Shown: positions 7,656 through 15,424 of the stretch, one piece after another | Numbering within the stretch: the stretch's first letter is position 1 | Layout: every line of letters begins with the position of its first letter | Assembly: GCA_021785495.1 (NCBI GenBank) | Contig: JAJYFB010000011.1 | Location: 1-37,272 of the forward strand | Source: Acidobacteriota bacterium | Lineage (GTDB): Bacteria > Acidobacteriota > Terriglobia > Terriglobales > Acidobacteriaceae | Length of the DNA: 37,272 nucleotides | Reading direction: 5' to 3' | Position numbers and translations under genes: made by a program | Notes under the pieces: generated by a model | What the model saw: the letters and a program-made list of their open reading frames with translations, nothing else | What the model was told of the DNA's origin: nothing | The model's database searches: none

Positions 7656-9119
7656 TCAACCCGCCGCTTCGACGGCTCGCGCGACGCGGAAGGCCGTGCT
7701 TTCGCCGAGGTGCGGCGCGAGGATCTGCATACCGACGGGTAAACCGGCCCGGGTTGCGCCGCAGGGAACGCTGACGCCGCAGATGCCAGCCAGCGAAGCG
7801 GTAACCGTGTAAATGTCGGCCAGGTACATGGCCAGCGGATCGCCGGTTTTTTCGCCGATTTTGAAGGCGGGAAAGGGCGAAGTGGGCGTCACGATGGCGT
7901 CCACCTGGGCAAAGGCGCGGAGGAACTCCTCGGCCAGGATGCGGCGGACCTGCTGAGCCTTGCGGTAATAGGCGTCGTAGTAGCCGGCCGACAGCGCGTA
8001 GGTTCCGAGCAGAATGCGGCGCTTGACCTCGGCGCCGAAACCCTCGTCGCGCGAGTGTGCGTACATGCCGGCGAGCGAGGTTGACTGCGGCGAGCGGTAG
8101 CCATAGCGCACACCGTCGAAGCGGGCGAGGTTGGCGCTGGCTTCGGCCGTGGCAATCAGATAGTACGCAGGAACCGCGTATTTTGTGTGCGGCAGCGCGA
8201 TGGGATGAATGGAGCAGCCGGCGGCTTCAAGCGCGGCGATGCCCTTTTCGATGGCGGCGCGCACTTCGGCATCGAGCCCCTCGGCAAAGTACTCGGCCGG
8301 AACGCCGATGCGCAGGCCGGCGGCGGGTTTGTCGCTCGCGGCGGCGTAGTCCTCGACGGGCGCGGCGGAACAGGTGGCGTCCATCGGATCATGGCCAGCG
8401 ATCGCGCCGAGCAGCGTGGCCGCATCGCGCACATGGGCGGCAAACGGGCCAACCCGGTCGAGCGACGAGGCAAAGGCAATCAGCCCATAGCGCGAGACGC
8501 GGCCCCAGGTGGGCAGCACACCCACCACGCCGCAGAAGCTGGCCGGCTGGCGGATGGAGCCGCCCGTGTCCGAGCCGAGCGTGGCCACGGCCAGATTGGC
8601 GGCCACGGCGGCGGCCGATCCGCCGCTCGAACCGCCCGGCACGCGCTCGGGATCGACCGGGTTGCGCACCGGCCCGAAGGCGGAGTTCTCGTTCGACGAG
8701 CCCATGGCGAACTCGTCGCAGTTGAGCTTGCCGAGCAGCACCGCGCCTGCGGCCTCCAGCCGCGCCACCGCCGTGCAATCGTAGGGCGGCTGGTAGCCCT
8801 TGAGAATCTTCGAGCCAGCCGTTGCGGGCGCGCCCTGAACGACGAGCGCGTCCTTGATGCCCATCGGAACGCCGGCCAGTGGAGGCAGGGGATCGCCCTT
8901 GGCGGCCAGCGCGTCGATGCGCGCGGCCTGGGCCAGGGCGCGCTCTTTGGTCAGGCTCAGATAGACATTGAGCCGCGGATTTTTCTCCTCGATGCGCGCA
9001 TAGTAGCTCGCCGCAAGATCCGTGGCTTTGGTGCGTCCCGACGAAATCTCCTCGCGCAGCGCGGCAAGGGTCTTCGGCTTTTCGACAAAAGATGTGGCGG
9101 ATTGCGTCTCGTCTGGCAA
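7656..9119 (-). CDS. gatA: Glutamyl-tRNA(Gln)/aspartyl-tRNA(Asn) amidotransferase subunit A
   Basis: GatA is the glutaminase/amidase subunit of the GatCAB complex. It releases ammonia from glutamine, and GatB uses it to convert misacylated Glu-tRNA(Gln) or Asp-tRNA(Asn). The amidase-signature Ser-Ser-Lys triad is intact. Numbered from the TTG at 9119, Lys89 is in VPMGIKD, Ser164 in PGGSSGGSAA and nucleophile Ser188 in GSDTGGSIRQP. Spacings of 75 and 24 residues match known GatA enzymes. The TTG start gives 487 residues, the usual size, with GAGG eight bases upstream. A GTG at 9194 would add 25 residues but has no ribosome-binding site and falls inside a hairpin repeat, so I prefer 9119. gatC lies upstream on the same strand; gatB is not in the window. 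Confidence 0.95.
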   Translation of the reverse strand: MPDETQSATSFVEKPKTLAALREEISSGRTKATDLAASYYARIEEKNPRLNVYLSLTKERALAQAARIDALAAKGDPLPPLAGVPMGIKDALVVQGAPATAGSKILKGYQPPYDCTAVARLEAAGAVLLGKLNCDEFAMGSSNENSAFGPVRNPVDPERVPGGSSGGSAAAVAANLAVATLGSDTGGSIRQPASFCGVVGVLPTWGRVSRYGLIAFASSLDRVGPFAAHVRDAATLLGAIAGHDPMDATCSAAPVEDYAAASDKPAAGLRIGVPAEYFAEGLDAEVRAAIEKGIAALEAAGCSIHPIALPHTKYAVPAYYLIATAEASANLARFDGVRYGYRSPQSTSLAGMYAHSRDEGFGAEVKRRILLGTYALSAGYYDAYYRKAQQVRRILAEEFLRAFAQVDAIVTPTSPFPAFKIGEKTGDPLAMYLADIYTVTASLAGICGVSVPCGATRAGLPVGMQILAPHLGESTAFRVARAVEAAG

Positions 9120-9180
9120 GTGCGGCCCCTCTTCGAATCCCTGTTTCCCGTCCCGATTGATCCGGCCCCAAAGGATGAGA

Positions 9181-9229
9181 CCTTGCTTTCCCACCCAAAC
9201 CGCAAAAAACGCGGTTTGGATGGGGCACC
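9181..9229. repeat. Hairpin repeat upstream of gatA
   Basis: CCCACCCAAACCGC (9190-9203) pairs with GCGGTTTGGATGGG around an A-rich loop; the only non-Watson-Crick position is a G-T pair. It is preceded by CCTTGC. A similar arrangement occurs at 17800-17836, with the AAA/TTT part of the stem swapped to TTT/AA. Its position between the tandem array and the gatA start suggests an inserted intergenic repeat. Confidence 0.55.
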
Positions 9230-9262
9230 CATCGTCGTACTCCTTGAGGCCGGGTCTCTACG

Positions 9263-9331
9263 TCCCTAGTCCCTTAGTCCCTTAGTCTCTTGGTCCCTTG
9301 GTCCCTTAGTCTCTTAGTCTCTTGGTCCCTA
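9263..9331. repeat. 8-bp tandem array between gatC and gatA
   Basis: About eight near-identical 8-bp units (TCCCTTAG, TCTCTTGG, TCCCTTGG, TCTCTTAG; the first unit is one base short) run head to tail. On the minus strand the units read GGGACTAA or GAGACCAA. The unit length is not a multiple of three, so the array cannot be a coding repeat. It sits in the gatC-gatA spacer, and its last bases form the TAG stop of gatC. Copy number is likely to vary between strains by slippage. Confidence 0.85.
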
Positions 9332-9649
9332 TCGTTCAATCACCTTCGGCACCTTGAAGAACACGCCGTCGGACTCCGGGGCCTGGGCCATCACCACTGC
9401 GCGCGCCAGCGACGGGGCGGGAAGATCGGGGCGCAAAGCGGAGTGCCCGGCGCTGGCTTGCCCGTCCATCCGCTCGCTGGCCTGGGCCAGCGGTTCGATG
9501 CCCGTGGTGTCGAGCTGGTTCAGTTCGGCCACGTACCCGAGAATGGCGTTCAGATCGCGGCGCATCGGCTCGACCTCTTCGGAGGCAAGCTGAAGATGCG
9601 CCAGCGCGGCGACGCGTTCGACATCGGCGACAGTGACTTTTGCGGACAT
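9329..9649 (-). CDS. gatC: Glutamyl-tRNA(Gln)/aspartyl-tRNA(Asn) amidotransferase subunit C
   Basis: 106 residues, the usual size for the small GatC subunit that wraps around GatA and stabilises the GatCAB complex. The start at 9649 has AGGAAGA eight bases upstream; the frame is open further upstream but that part is not protein-like. Family features are visible: VTVADVERVAALAHLQLASEE at the N-terminus, RDLNAILGYVAELNQLDTTG in the middle, and a C-terminal LRPD segment followed by GVFFKVPKVIER. It precedes gatA on the same strand. The stop codon TAG lies in the first unit of the 8-bp tandem array, so expansion or loss of the array could in principle alter the C-terminus. Confidence 0.93.
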   Translation of the reverse strand: MSAKVTVADVERVAALAHLQLASEEVEPMRRDLNAILGYVAELNQLDTTGIEPLAQASERMDGQASAGHSALRPDLPAPSLARAVVMAQAPESDGVFFKVPKVIER

Positions 9650-10032
9650 GCGTATGATCTTCCTTTTCTTCCCCGGACAGCGCATTTGCGGTCCGCCGAT
9701 CGCTTCGGCCCCTTCCGGAAACACGGCTTTCCGCTCATTCGGCAAACGACGGAAAAAACGACGGGGGAGCAACCTGTTTTGCGCTGCCAAACCGGAGAAA
9801 TCTCCGGGGATCGCCTGAAGAACAAGTATAGCGGCTCGCCATGCGAACGAAGAACGCCGAGTCTGCGTGGAGATCTTCAATCGAGCCACTTGCAAAATTC
9901 AGTTGCGGTGTATTCTGCGAGAAGAAAAATCTCCCGCAGGGGCTAAAGCCCCATTCATTCCAGGTATTTTACGCACGACTGAAGTCGCGCCCTTTCAAAT
10001 CCAGCGATCATCGATTGAATTTTGCAAGTGGC
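9650..10032. other. Intergenic region upstream of gatC
   Basis: 383 bp without a believable gene. It contains the gatC leader, a perfect small hairpin (CCGGAGA-AA-TCTCCGG, 9792-9807), a candidate -10 box at 9825-9830 and the inverted-repeat element at 9883-10034. Open frames crossing this stretch are extensions of shadows in neighbouring genes. Confidence 0.6.
9825..9830 (-). promoter_or_regulatory. Candidate -10 box for gatCA
   Basis: The minus strand reads TATACT, one mismatch from the sigma-70 consensus, about 176 bases before the gatC start. The hairpin at 9792-9807 would lie in the early transcript. No good -35 hexamer is seen at 16-18 bases, so this is a suggestion only. Confidence 0.3.
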
Positions 10033-10034
10033 TC
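9883..10034 (+). repeat. Inverted-repeat element, copy 2 (upstream of gatC), with 4-bp target duplication
   Basis: Perfect 19-bp terminal inverted repeats, GAGCCACTTGCAAAATTCA at 9883-9901 and its reverse complement at 10016-10034, flanked on both sides by AATC (9879-9882 and 10035-10038). Inside are the hairpin GGGGC-TAAA-GCCCC and the core GCACGACTGAAGTCGCGCC followed by CTTTCAAA, both also seen in copy 1. The orientation matches copy 1, so the two copies are direct repeats around gatCA. The right end supplies two bases of the stop codon of the giant gene that ends at 10033. Confidence 0.85.
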
Positions 10035-13000
10035 AATCGACGGTCAGCGTCGCGCTGACGGTCTGCGAAAGTCCATTGGCGCTGACGGTGATGGGAATGG
10101 TGTACGTTCCGGTTGGGGTTCCCGAACCGCCGCCCTGGCTGCCGGATCCGCCCGATCCACCCGATCCACCGCCAGAGCTGACGCAACTGGAAACGCCGGT
10201 GGCCAGCACGGCAAAGAGCAACGCCGGCAGCAGGATGCTGCGGCGGCGCTTGAGGGCAAGCGGCAAAAGCAGTACGCCGCAGACCAGCGGAAGCACGGGC
10301 CATCGGCCAGGCCGAACGAGTTTTGCCGTGGCGCTTCCGGTCGAGATCTGGGCTTCGAGGTTGCCCTGGACGCCGGCGCTGATCGTCTCCGTGGTGGGGT
10401 TGAAGAGACAAAGCGCGCCCGTCGGCAATGTGCCGCAGGCAAAGGTGAATGTGCCGCTGGCGCCCGTCGGCGTGACGACGAGCGAATAGGTAGCCGTCTG
10501 CCCCGCCGTGACCATCTGCGCCGCGGCGCCGACAAAGACGACCGTGAAATTGAAACCCGCTCCAGAGAGCGCAACCGTGGCCGGCGGAACGCCGCTGGCG
10601 CTGGCGGTGAGCGTTCCCGATGCCGAGCCCCCGGCCGTGGGCTTGAAGACGATCTCCGCCGTGCAACTGGCCCCGGCGGCCAGCGTTCCGGCGCAGCCGT
10701 TCTGCGCGATGCTGAAGGGCGCCGCGATCGCAAGCGTCACGGCGTCAATCACCGAAGCCGTGGAGTTTGTCAGCGTCACGGTTTGCGCGGCGCTGGTCTG
10801 GCCCAGGGGAACGGCGGAGAAGTTGAGCACCGCGGGAGTCGCGACAAGACCGCCTGTCTGCTGCCCCGACGCGTTGATCGGAACCGCGACCGCCGTCACG
10901 CCAGCCGTGGAGGAGGAGATCGTGAGTGTTGCCGCGCTGGCTCCGCTTGCGCTGGGCGTGAAGACGATCTGCGCCGTGCAACTGGCTCCGGCGGCCAGTG
11001 TCGTTCCGCAGGTGGTGGTGTACGCATAGCTGGAAGCTGCGGCGCCGCTAAAGGTAAAGCCGAGGCCAGCCAGCGCGGCTCCCCCGGTGTTCGTCACGGT
11101 CAGCGTCTGCGGACTGCTGGACACGCCGGGCTGATTGTTGGTGAAGGTCAGGCTGGTGGGCGAAACGCCAAGGACCGGCGGCGCGATGCCTGCGCCGCTC
11201 AAGGCCACGGTCTGGGTTTTGAGCGCATCGGCAACGGTGAGCGTCCCGGTGAGCGGTCCGGCCTGGGTGGGATCAAAGGTCACCGCGATATAGCAGATGC
11301 CGCCGTTGGCCGCGACCTGCGAGCCGCACTGGTTGGTTTGCTGAAATGGCCCGGTGATCGAGAGGACAAGGTTGGTCAGCGCGACGCCGCCGATGTTCGT
11401 GATGGTGACTGTTTCGGGTGAGGAAACCTGATTTTCGACCGTGTTCGGGAAGCTGAGCGCCGTGGGATTGAGCACGTCGGTGGGCGAAGCCAGCGAGGTT
11501 CCCGTCAGTTGGACGGTCTGCGTCCCGGCCGCGTCGGTGAGCGTAAGCAGGCCGGTGAAGGTTCCGGCCGAGGTGGGCGCAAACTCGATCTGTATCGCGC
11601 AATCGGAACTGGCCGCTAGGCTGGTTGCGCCACAGGAGTTGCCCCCGGCGGGAATCACGAAGGGCGTGGAGACCGTCAGGCCGGAGATGGAAACGGCGGC
11701 GCCGCTGTTCTGCACCGAGATCGATTCGACCGGAGAAACCGTGTTTTCTTCGATCTGCCCGAAGGGGATGGAGGCGGGAGAAATTGTCACCTGACTGGAG
11801 CTGGCGACGCCTGTGCCGTTGAGGTCGACACTCAGTTGGCCGCCGTAAACGTTGGCGTAGATGGTCATCAGGCCGGTGAGCGCGCCGGCCGTCTGCGGCG
11901 TGAAGACAACCCCGACCGTGCAGCTTGCGCCCGACGCAATGGACTGGCCCGTGCAGGTATCGGCGGAGGCCGCGGAAGAGGTCGCAAAATCGCCGGTATA
12001 CATAATCGATGTGGGCGTGAGAGCGACGCTGCCCGTATTCGTAATCGTTACCGTCTGCGCATTGCTCGTGGTGTTCAGATTCTGGTTGGTGAAGGTGAGC
12101 GAAGCGGGAGCCGCCGATGCCGCCGCAAGGGCCGTGCCGGCCGTCCAGAGCGTCGTCTGCCAGATGCCGCGCCCATAGGTTGCCGCAACCAGAACCGGAT
12201 CGGAAGAATGGGCCGCCGCAGCGCTCAGCGCAACCACCGGCGCCGGCGGAAGTCCCGCGCCGAAGGGCGCCCAGCAATTCGAGCCGAAGACGCCGCAACT
12301 GGTCACCTCCGAGGTGTAAAAGACGCCGACGTCGGTGGCCAGATAGACGGTTTGACCGCTTTGCGGATCGATGGCCAGAGCGCTGACCGGCGCGTCGGGC
12401 AGGTTCGAATCGATCGCAGTCCACTGGGCGCCGCCGCTGGTGGAACGATAGACGGTCTGAATGTCCTCGCCATAGTTCTGCATCCCCTCGACGGTCGCGT
12501 AAACCGTGTTGCCGGTTGGGTCGTGCGCATCGATCGTCAGGCTGGAGATGTCGAACTCGTAGTAGTTGAACGGATTGGCGTCGTTCGTGACCGGATTGGC
12601 CGTCAGATCGGTCCAGGTCCAGGCCGCCGGGCTTGTGCTGGAGGCCGGCTGATAGAGCCCGCTCAGAATATGGCCGGAAGCATTGGCGCCGAAGGTGGCT
12701 GCGCCGTAGAGCCCCACGTAGACCACCTCGCTGCCATTGCCCAGATTCATGGCCACCAACGAGCGCACCAGCGCATTGCCATCGCAGGGGGTGCTTGGAG
12801 GATACGAGGCGGCCGGGGGCGCGGTATCGGCCACAGCGAGGACCGGCGAAATGGCCGTCCAGTCCGACCCGCCCGGGGTTCCCTGCCAGATGCGGCAGGT
12901 GGCGACAAGCAACTTTGTCATGTCCAGCGCATCGACCTGAAACGTGGCCGGAACGGGCATCGTCAGGCCGTCGCTGTCCACATCCGCTTCGCCGACCACT

Positions 13001-15066
13001 GGGACCGCCGCAGAACCCGATCCGGTGCAGGGCGCCAAAGGCGAACACAGGTAGATGGCAACCCCGGCTTGATCGTTGATGTACCAACTGCTGTTGTCCG
13101 CCGGGTTGAGGACGGCCGCGCCCGCATCGCCGGTAATGAGCTGGGGCCAATCGGCGGTGGAAGCGAATGTGGAAGAGGTCTCCTCGATGCCGGCGGCTCC
13201 ATTGACGCCGGCGCTGGCCAGAATGGTGTACGGATTCGTGGCAGCGGGCGCAACGCTTTCGACCTCGGCCAGCGAGCCAATGGAGCCGTTCAGATTCTGA
13301 AAGTGGCCGGCGTCGGTCGACGAGCAGACCGGACCGGTCTCGGCGATACCGTCGGTCGAGCGCCAGAGGCCGCTGTCGTTGCCGAGGAAGATCTCCAGCG
13401 GATTCGACGCATTCCAGGCCAGCGCGTGCTGATACTCGCCCACCTGGGCGCTCATGCAGGTGGTCGAATTGGTCGTGTTGCGCCAGCTTCCCCCCAGCGC
13501 ATACGGCAGCTCCGCCTCCCACAGATCGTCGGCTCCGGCCAGCAGCAGCGTTCCACTGGAGGCCGTGGCCGAAGGCGCCGCGGCCAGCGCCAGCGTGTAC
13601 GCGCCGTCGACGACCGTCGCCGCTCCCTGTGCGGTGCTGAGGTCCATCCCCTGGGCTGCGGCCGTGGTGTTCCACTGCGTGCCGAAGGCGATGGTTCCGC
13701 TGGCGCAAGCGCCGCTTGCCGGTGCGCAAACATCCTGCCAGAGGCCCTGGTCCTGGTTGTTGATATCGACGGTCCAGGCAAAGGTGTCGCCGTTTGCGGC
13801 ATTGGCGGCCAGAGCGCCGCGAAAGACCGGGCAGCCGGTGTCGCCGGCCACGCCGGGATTGGTAGGGCATAGCACCGAATTGATCCCGGGCTGATTGGTC
13901 AGCCGCGTCCAGGTGATGCCGTCAGCCGATTCGTAATAACCGTGAAAACGGATGGCGGCGAGGAAGACGTTCCGCAGGGGATTCCAGACCACCGAGGTCG
14001 CGGCATTGCCGTTGGGGCCAAGCAAAGGCGATGCCGCCGATTGCACCAGATTGTTGGCGCCCGTGCCGTCCTCGATCGTAGCCAACTGCCAGGTGGCCCC
14101 GCTGTCGGTCGAGTAATAGAGGCCTTCGCAAATTTTCACCGTGGGGGTCGAGGCCGAAGTCAGCGATGCGCCGACGATGTCGCCCTCGTACGAATCACTC
14201 ACCGCCGCGACCACAACCTGGGGATTCACCGTGCTCCAGGCAAAGCCGGCAAAGGCGGCGCCGGCAAAGGAAAAGCCCGCGCCGCCCGTGCCCGTCTGCA
14301 AGCCCGAAGACTTCGGAATCAAGCTCCAGGTGGCGCCGCCGTCGGTCGAACGCAGAATGCCGGCTCCATAGTAAGAATCGAGCGCATCGTTCGGATCGCC
14401 GGTGCCCGCCAGCACGACGCCTGTCCCACCCGGCTGCACGGTCAGCGCGCCGATGCTGATCGAGGCGTCCTTGGCGCTGGCCAGGGCCGTCACCTGATCC
14501 GTGAGCGGAGTAAAAACAATGCTTGAAACCGCCGCGGCCGCAGCGTTATTCGACGTCCAGACGCCGCCCCCCGTCGTGCCAACATAAATACGGTTGCCGG
14601 TGGAATCGGAGGGATCGGCCGCAATCGAGGTGATCCGGCCCGTCACCGGACCCAAGGCGAGGGTGGAAATTGCCGGTGGACCAAGCGGCGTCCAGGTCGC
14701 CGTCGAGGACGAGCCGGAGGTGCTTTGCGCGGAAATCGCATGAGAACGAAACGCCGTGGCCGGCTGGCGCAGGATCAATCCACGCGGGGAGGCACGGTGG
14801 CCAGCGGTCACTCCGCGTTCTTGCAGAAACCGTCGAGCCGCCTGCGCCAGTGGCGGCAAGGGCCGGACCGATGGCGCGGAAGAGGCGCGGGAGAAAGGAG
14901 ACAAAAGAGATTGTTGCGCGCCGGCTGCTGTGGCCAACGACGCAGCCAGAACGACGGCCAACCGCCAACAGATCCGCGCGACACGCCCCATGGGCCGGAC
15001 CGGCCGGAGGCTGGAGCCGCCTGCCCATCCGGCGGAGACAACACGCTGAACAATCGAATGCAACAT
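10033..15066 (-). CDS. Giant exported protein: Asp-box (BNR/sortilin-like) propeller plus choice-of-anchor-D repeats
   Basis: 1,677 residues from the ATG at 15066; ATG 14991 is an alternative closer to the signal peptide core (RLAVVLAASLATAAGAQ). Roughly the first 1,000 residues carry several Asp-box motifs (RSTDGGATW, YSTDSGATW, RSTSGGAQW), which mark beta-propeller blades of sialidase/sortilin type. About five Ig-like choice-of-anchor-D (HYDIN/ASPM-type) domains follow, each with NPxxLSFP/PxSLTFTN, VTITNTGxxAL and LAAGASCT-type elements. Near the C-terminus are two hydrophobic segments separated by KRRRS, a Ser/Gly linker and a short beta-rich tail. It is probably exported and surface-associated, perhaps in binding or adhesion; no enzyme activity can be assigned. 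The stop codon forms at the edge of the repeat element at 9883-10034, so the original C-terminus may have been slightly longer. Confidence 0.88.
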   Translation of the reverse strand: MLHSIVQRVVSAGWAGGSSLRPVRPMGRVARICWRLAVVLAASLATAAGAQQSLLSPFSRASSAPSVRPLPPLAQAARRFLQERGVTAGHRASPRGLILRQPATAFRSHAISAQSTSGSSSTATWTPLGPPAISTLALGPVTGRITSIAADPSDSTGNRIYVGTTGGGVWTSNNAAAAAVSSIVFTPLTDQVTALASAKDASISIGALTVQPGGTGVVLAGTGDPNDALDSYYGAGILRSTDGGATWSLIPKSSGLQTGTGGAGFSFAGAAFAGFAWSTVNPQVVVAAVSDSYEGDIVGASLTSASTPTVKICEGLYYSTDSGATWQLATIEDGTGANNLVQSAASPLLGPNGNAATSVVWNPLRNVFLAAIRFHGYYESADGITWTRLTNQPGINSVLCPTNPGVAGDTGCPVFRGALAANAANGDTFAWTVDINNQDQGLWQDVCAPASGACASGTIAFGTQWNTTAAAQGMDLSTAQGAATVVDGAYTLALAAAPSATASSGTLLLAGADDLWEAELPYALGGSWRNTTNSTTCMSAQVGEYQHALAWNASNPLEIFLGNDSGLWRSTDGIAETGPVCSSTDAGHFQNLNGSIGSLAEVESVAPAATNPYTILASAGVNGAAGIEETSSTFASTADWPQLITGDAGAAVLNPADNSSWYINDQAGVAIYLCSPLAPCTGSGSAAVPVVGEADVDSDGLTMPVPATFQVDALDMTKLLVATCRIWQGTPGGSDWTAISPVLAVADTAPPAASYPPSTPCDGNALVRSLVAMNLGNGSEVVYVGLYGAATFGANASGHILSGLYQPASSTSPAAWTWTDLTANPVTNDANPFNYYEFDISSLTIDAHDPTGNTVYATVEGMQNYGEDIQTVYRSTSGGAQWTAIDSNLPDAPVSALAIDPQSGQTVYLATDVGVFYTSEVTSCGVFGSNCWAPFGAGLPPAPVVALSAAAAHSSDPVLVAATYGRGIWQTTLWTAGTALAAASAAPASLTFTNQNLNTTSNAQTVTITNTGSVALTPTSIMYTGDFATSSAASADTCTGQSIASGASCTVGVVFTPQTAGALTGLMTIYANVYGGQLSVDLNGTGVASSSQVTISPASIPFGQIEENTVSPVESISVQNSGAAVSISGLTVSTPFVIPAGGNSCGATSLAASSDCAIQIEFAPTSAGTFTGLLTLTDAAGTQTVQLTGTSLASPTDVLNPTALSFPNTVENQVSSPETVTITNIGGVALTNLVLSITGPFQQTNQCGSQVAANGGICYIAVTFDPTQAGPLTGTLTVADALKTQTVALSGAGIAPPVLGVSPTSLTFTNNQPGVSSSPQTLTVTNTGGAALAGLGFTFSGAAASSYAYTTTCGTTLAAGASCTAQIVFTPSASGASAATLTISSSTAGVTAVAVPINASGQQTGGLVATPAVLNFSAVPLGQTSAAQTVTLTNSTASVIDAVTLAIAAPFSIAQNGCAGTLAAGASCTAEIVFKPTAGGSASGTLTASASGVPPATVALSGAGFNFTVVFVGAAAQMVTAGQTATYSLVVTPTGASGTFTFACGTLPTGALCLFNPTTETISAGVQGNLEAQISTGSATAKLVRPGRWPVLPLVCGVLLLPLALKRRRSILLPALLFAVLATGVSSCVSSGGGSGGSGGSGSQGGGSGTPTGTYTIPITVSANGLSQTVSATLTVD

Positions 15067-15293
15067 CGGCTTCGTTCCCCGCAACCGGATGGGGAGTTCG
15101 GCTTGCCCTTGGGTGAAAATCTTCCAATGGAGATGAGCCCGAATCCGCCGGCTTGCGATCAACGAAACACGCAGCTTCCGGGATTGAAACCGTAGCCATT
15201 ATAGGCCAGCACGGGAAAAAAGAACCAGCAGAATTGCAGACGGCCGACGGCCGGTCCAGCGGCCGGCCCTGTTCCGCTTTGCGCGCCACAAAG

Positions 15294-15326
15294 AAAAAGG
15301 CCGGCTCTTCGTCAGAGGCCGGCCTC
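15294..15326 (-). terminator. Intrinsic terminator of the ompA-like gene
   Basis: On the minus strand, AGGCCGGC and GCCGGCCT form a perfect 8-bp GC-rich stem with a 12-nt loop, followed directly by a run of five T (the last stem T included) and then CTTT. It lies about 100 bases past the stop codon at 15425. It should separate the ompA-like gene from the giant gene downstream. Confidence 0.8.
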
Positions 15327-15359
15327 GAAATTCTGCGGATGGAGCGTCGATCCAGCGGA

Positions 15360-15404
15360 ATTCCGCGGCTTTTCCTGTGGATTGACCGGAAAAGCCCGCG
15401 GAAT
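15360..15404. repeat. Long inverted repeat just after the ompA-like gene
   Basis: ATTCCGCGGCTTTTCC (15360-15375) is the inverted complement of 15388-15404 apart from one extra C. The stem is 16 bp with a 12-nt loop and starts 20 bases beyond the stop codon at 15425. It precedes the intrinsic terminator, so the transcript would end with two stacked hairpins. Confidence 0.6.
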
Positions 15405-15424
15405 CTTCCGCTTGTTTCGGTGCG

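Larger units (their letters stand above)
15067..15424. other. Intergenic region with two strong hairpins
   Basis: 358 bp between the ompA-like gene and the giant gene, both on the minus strand. No gene is seen. It carries the intrinsic terminator at 15294-15326 and the long inverted repeat at 15360-15404. The remainder (15067-15290) must hold the promoter and leader of the giant gene. A weak GGGGA lies before its ATG, and no clear -35/-10 pair is visible. Confidence 0.55.

Noticed and set aside
9263-9331. CRISPR-like appearance of the tandem array
   Set aside because: Units are 8 bp with no spacers and no cas genes nearby; it is a simple tandem repeat.
11273-13872. Long open frames on both strands inside the giant gene (865 codons minus, 678 codons plus)
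   Set aside because: Shadow frames of the repeat-rich gene; compositions are Arg/Gly-rich and lack starts with ribosome-binding sites.
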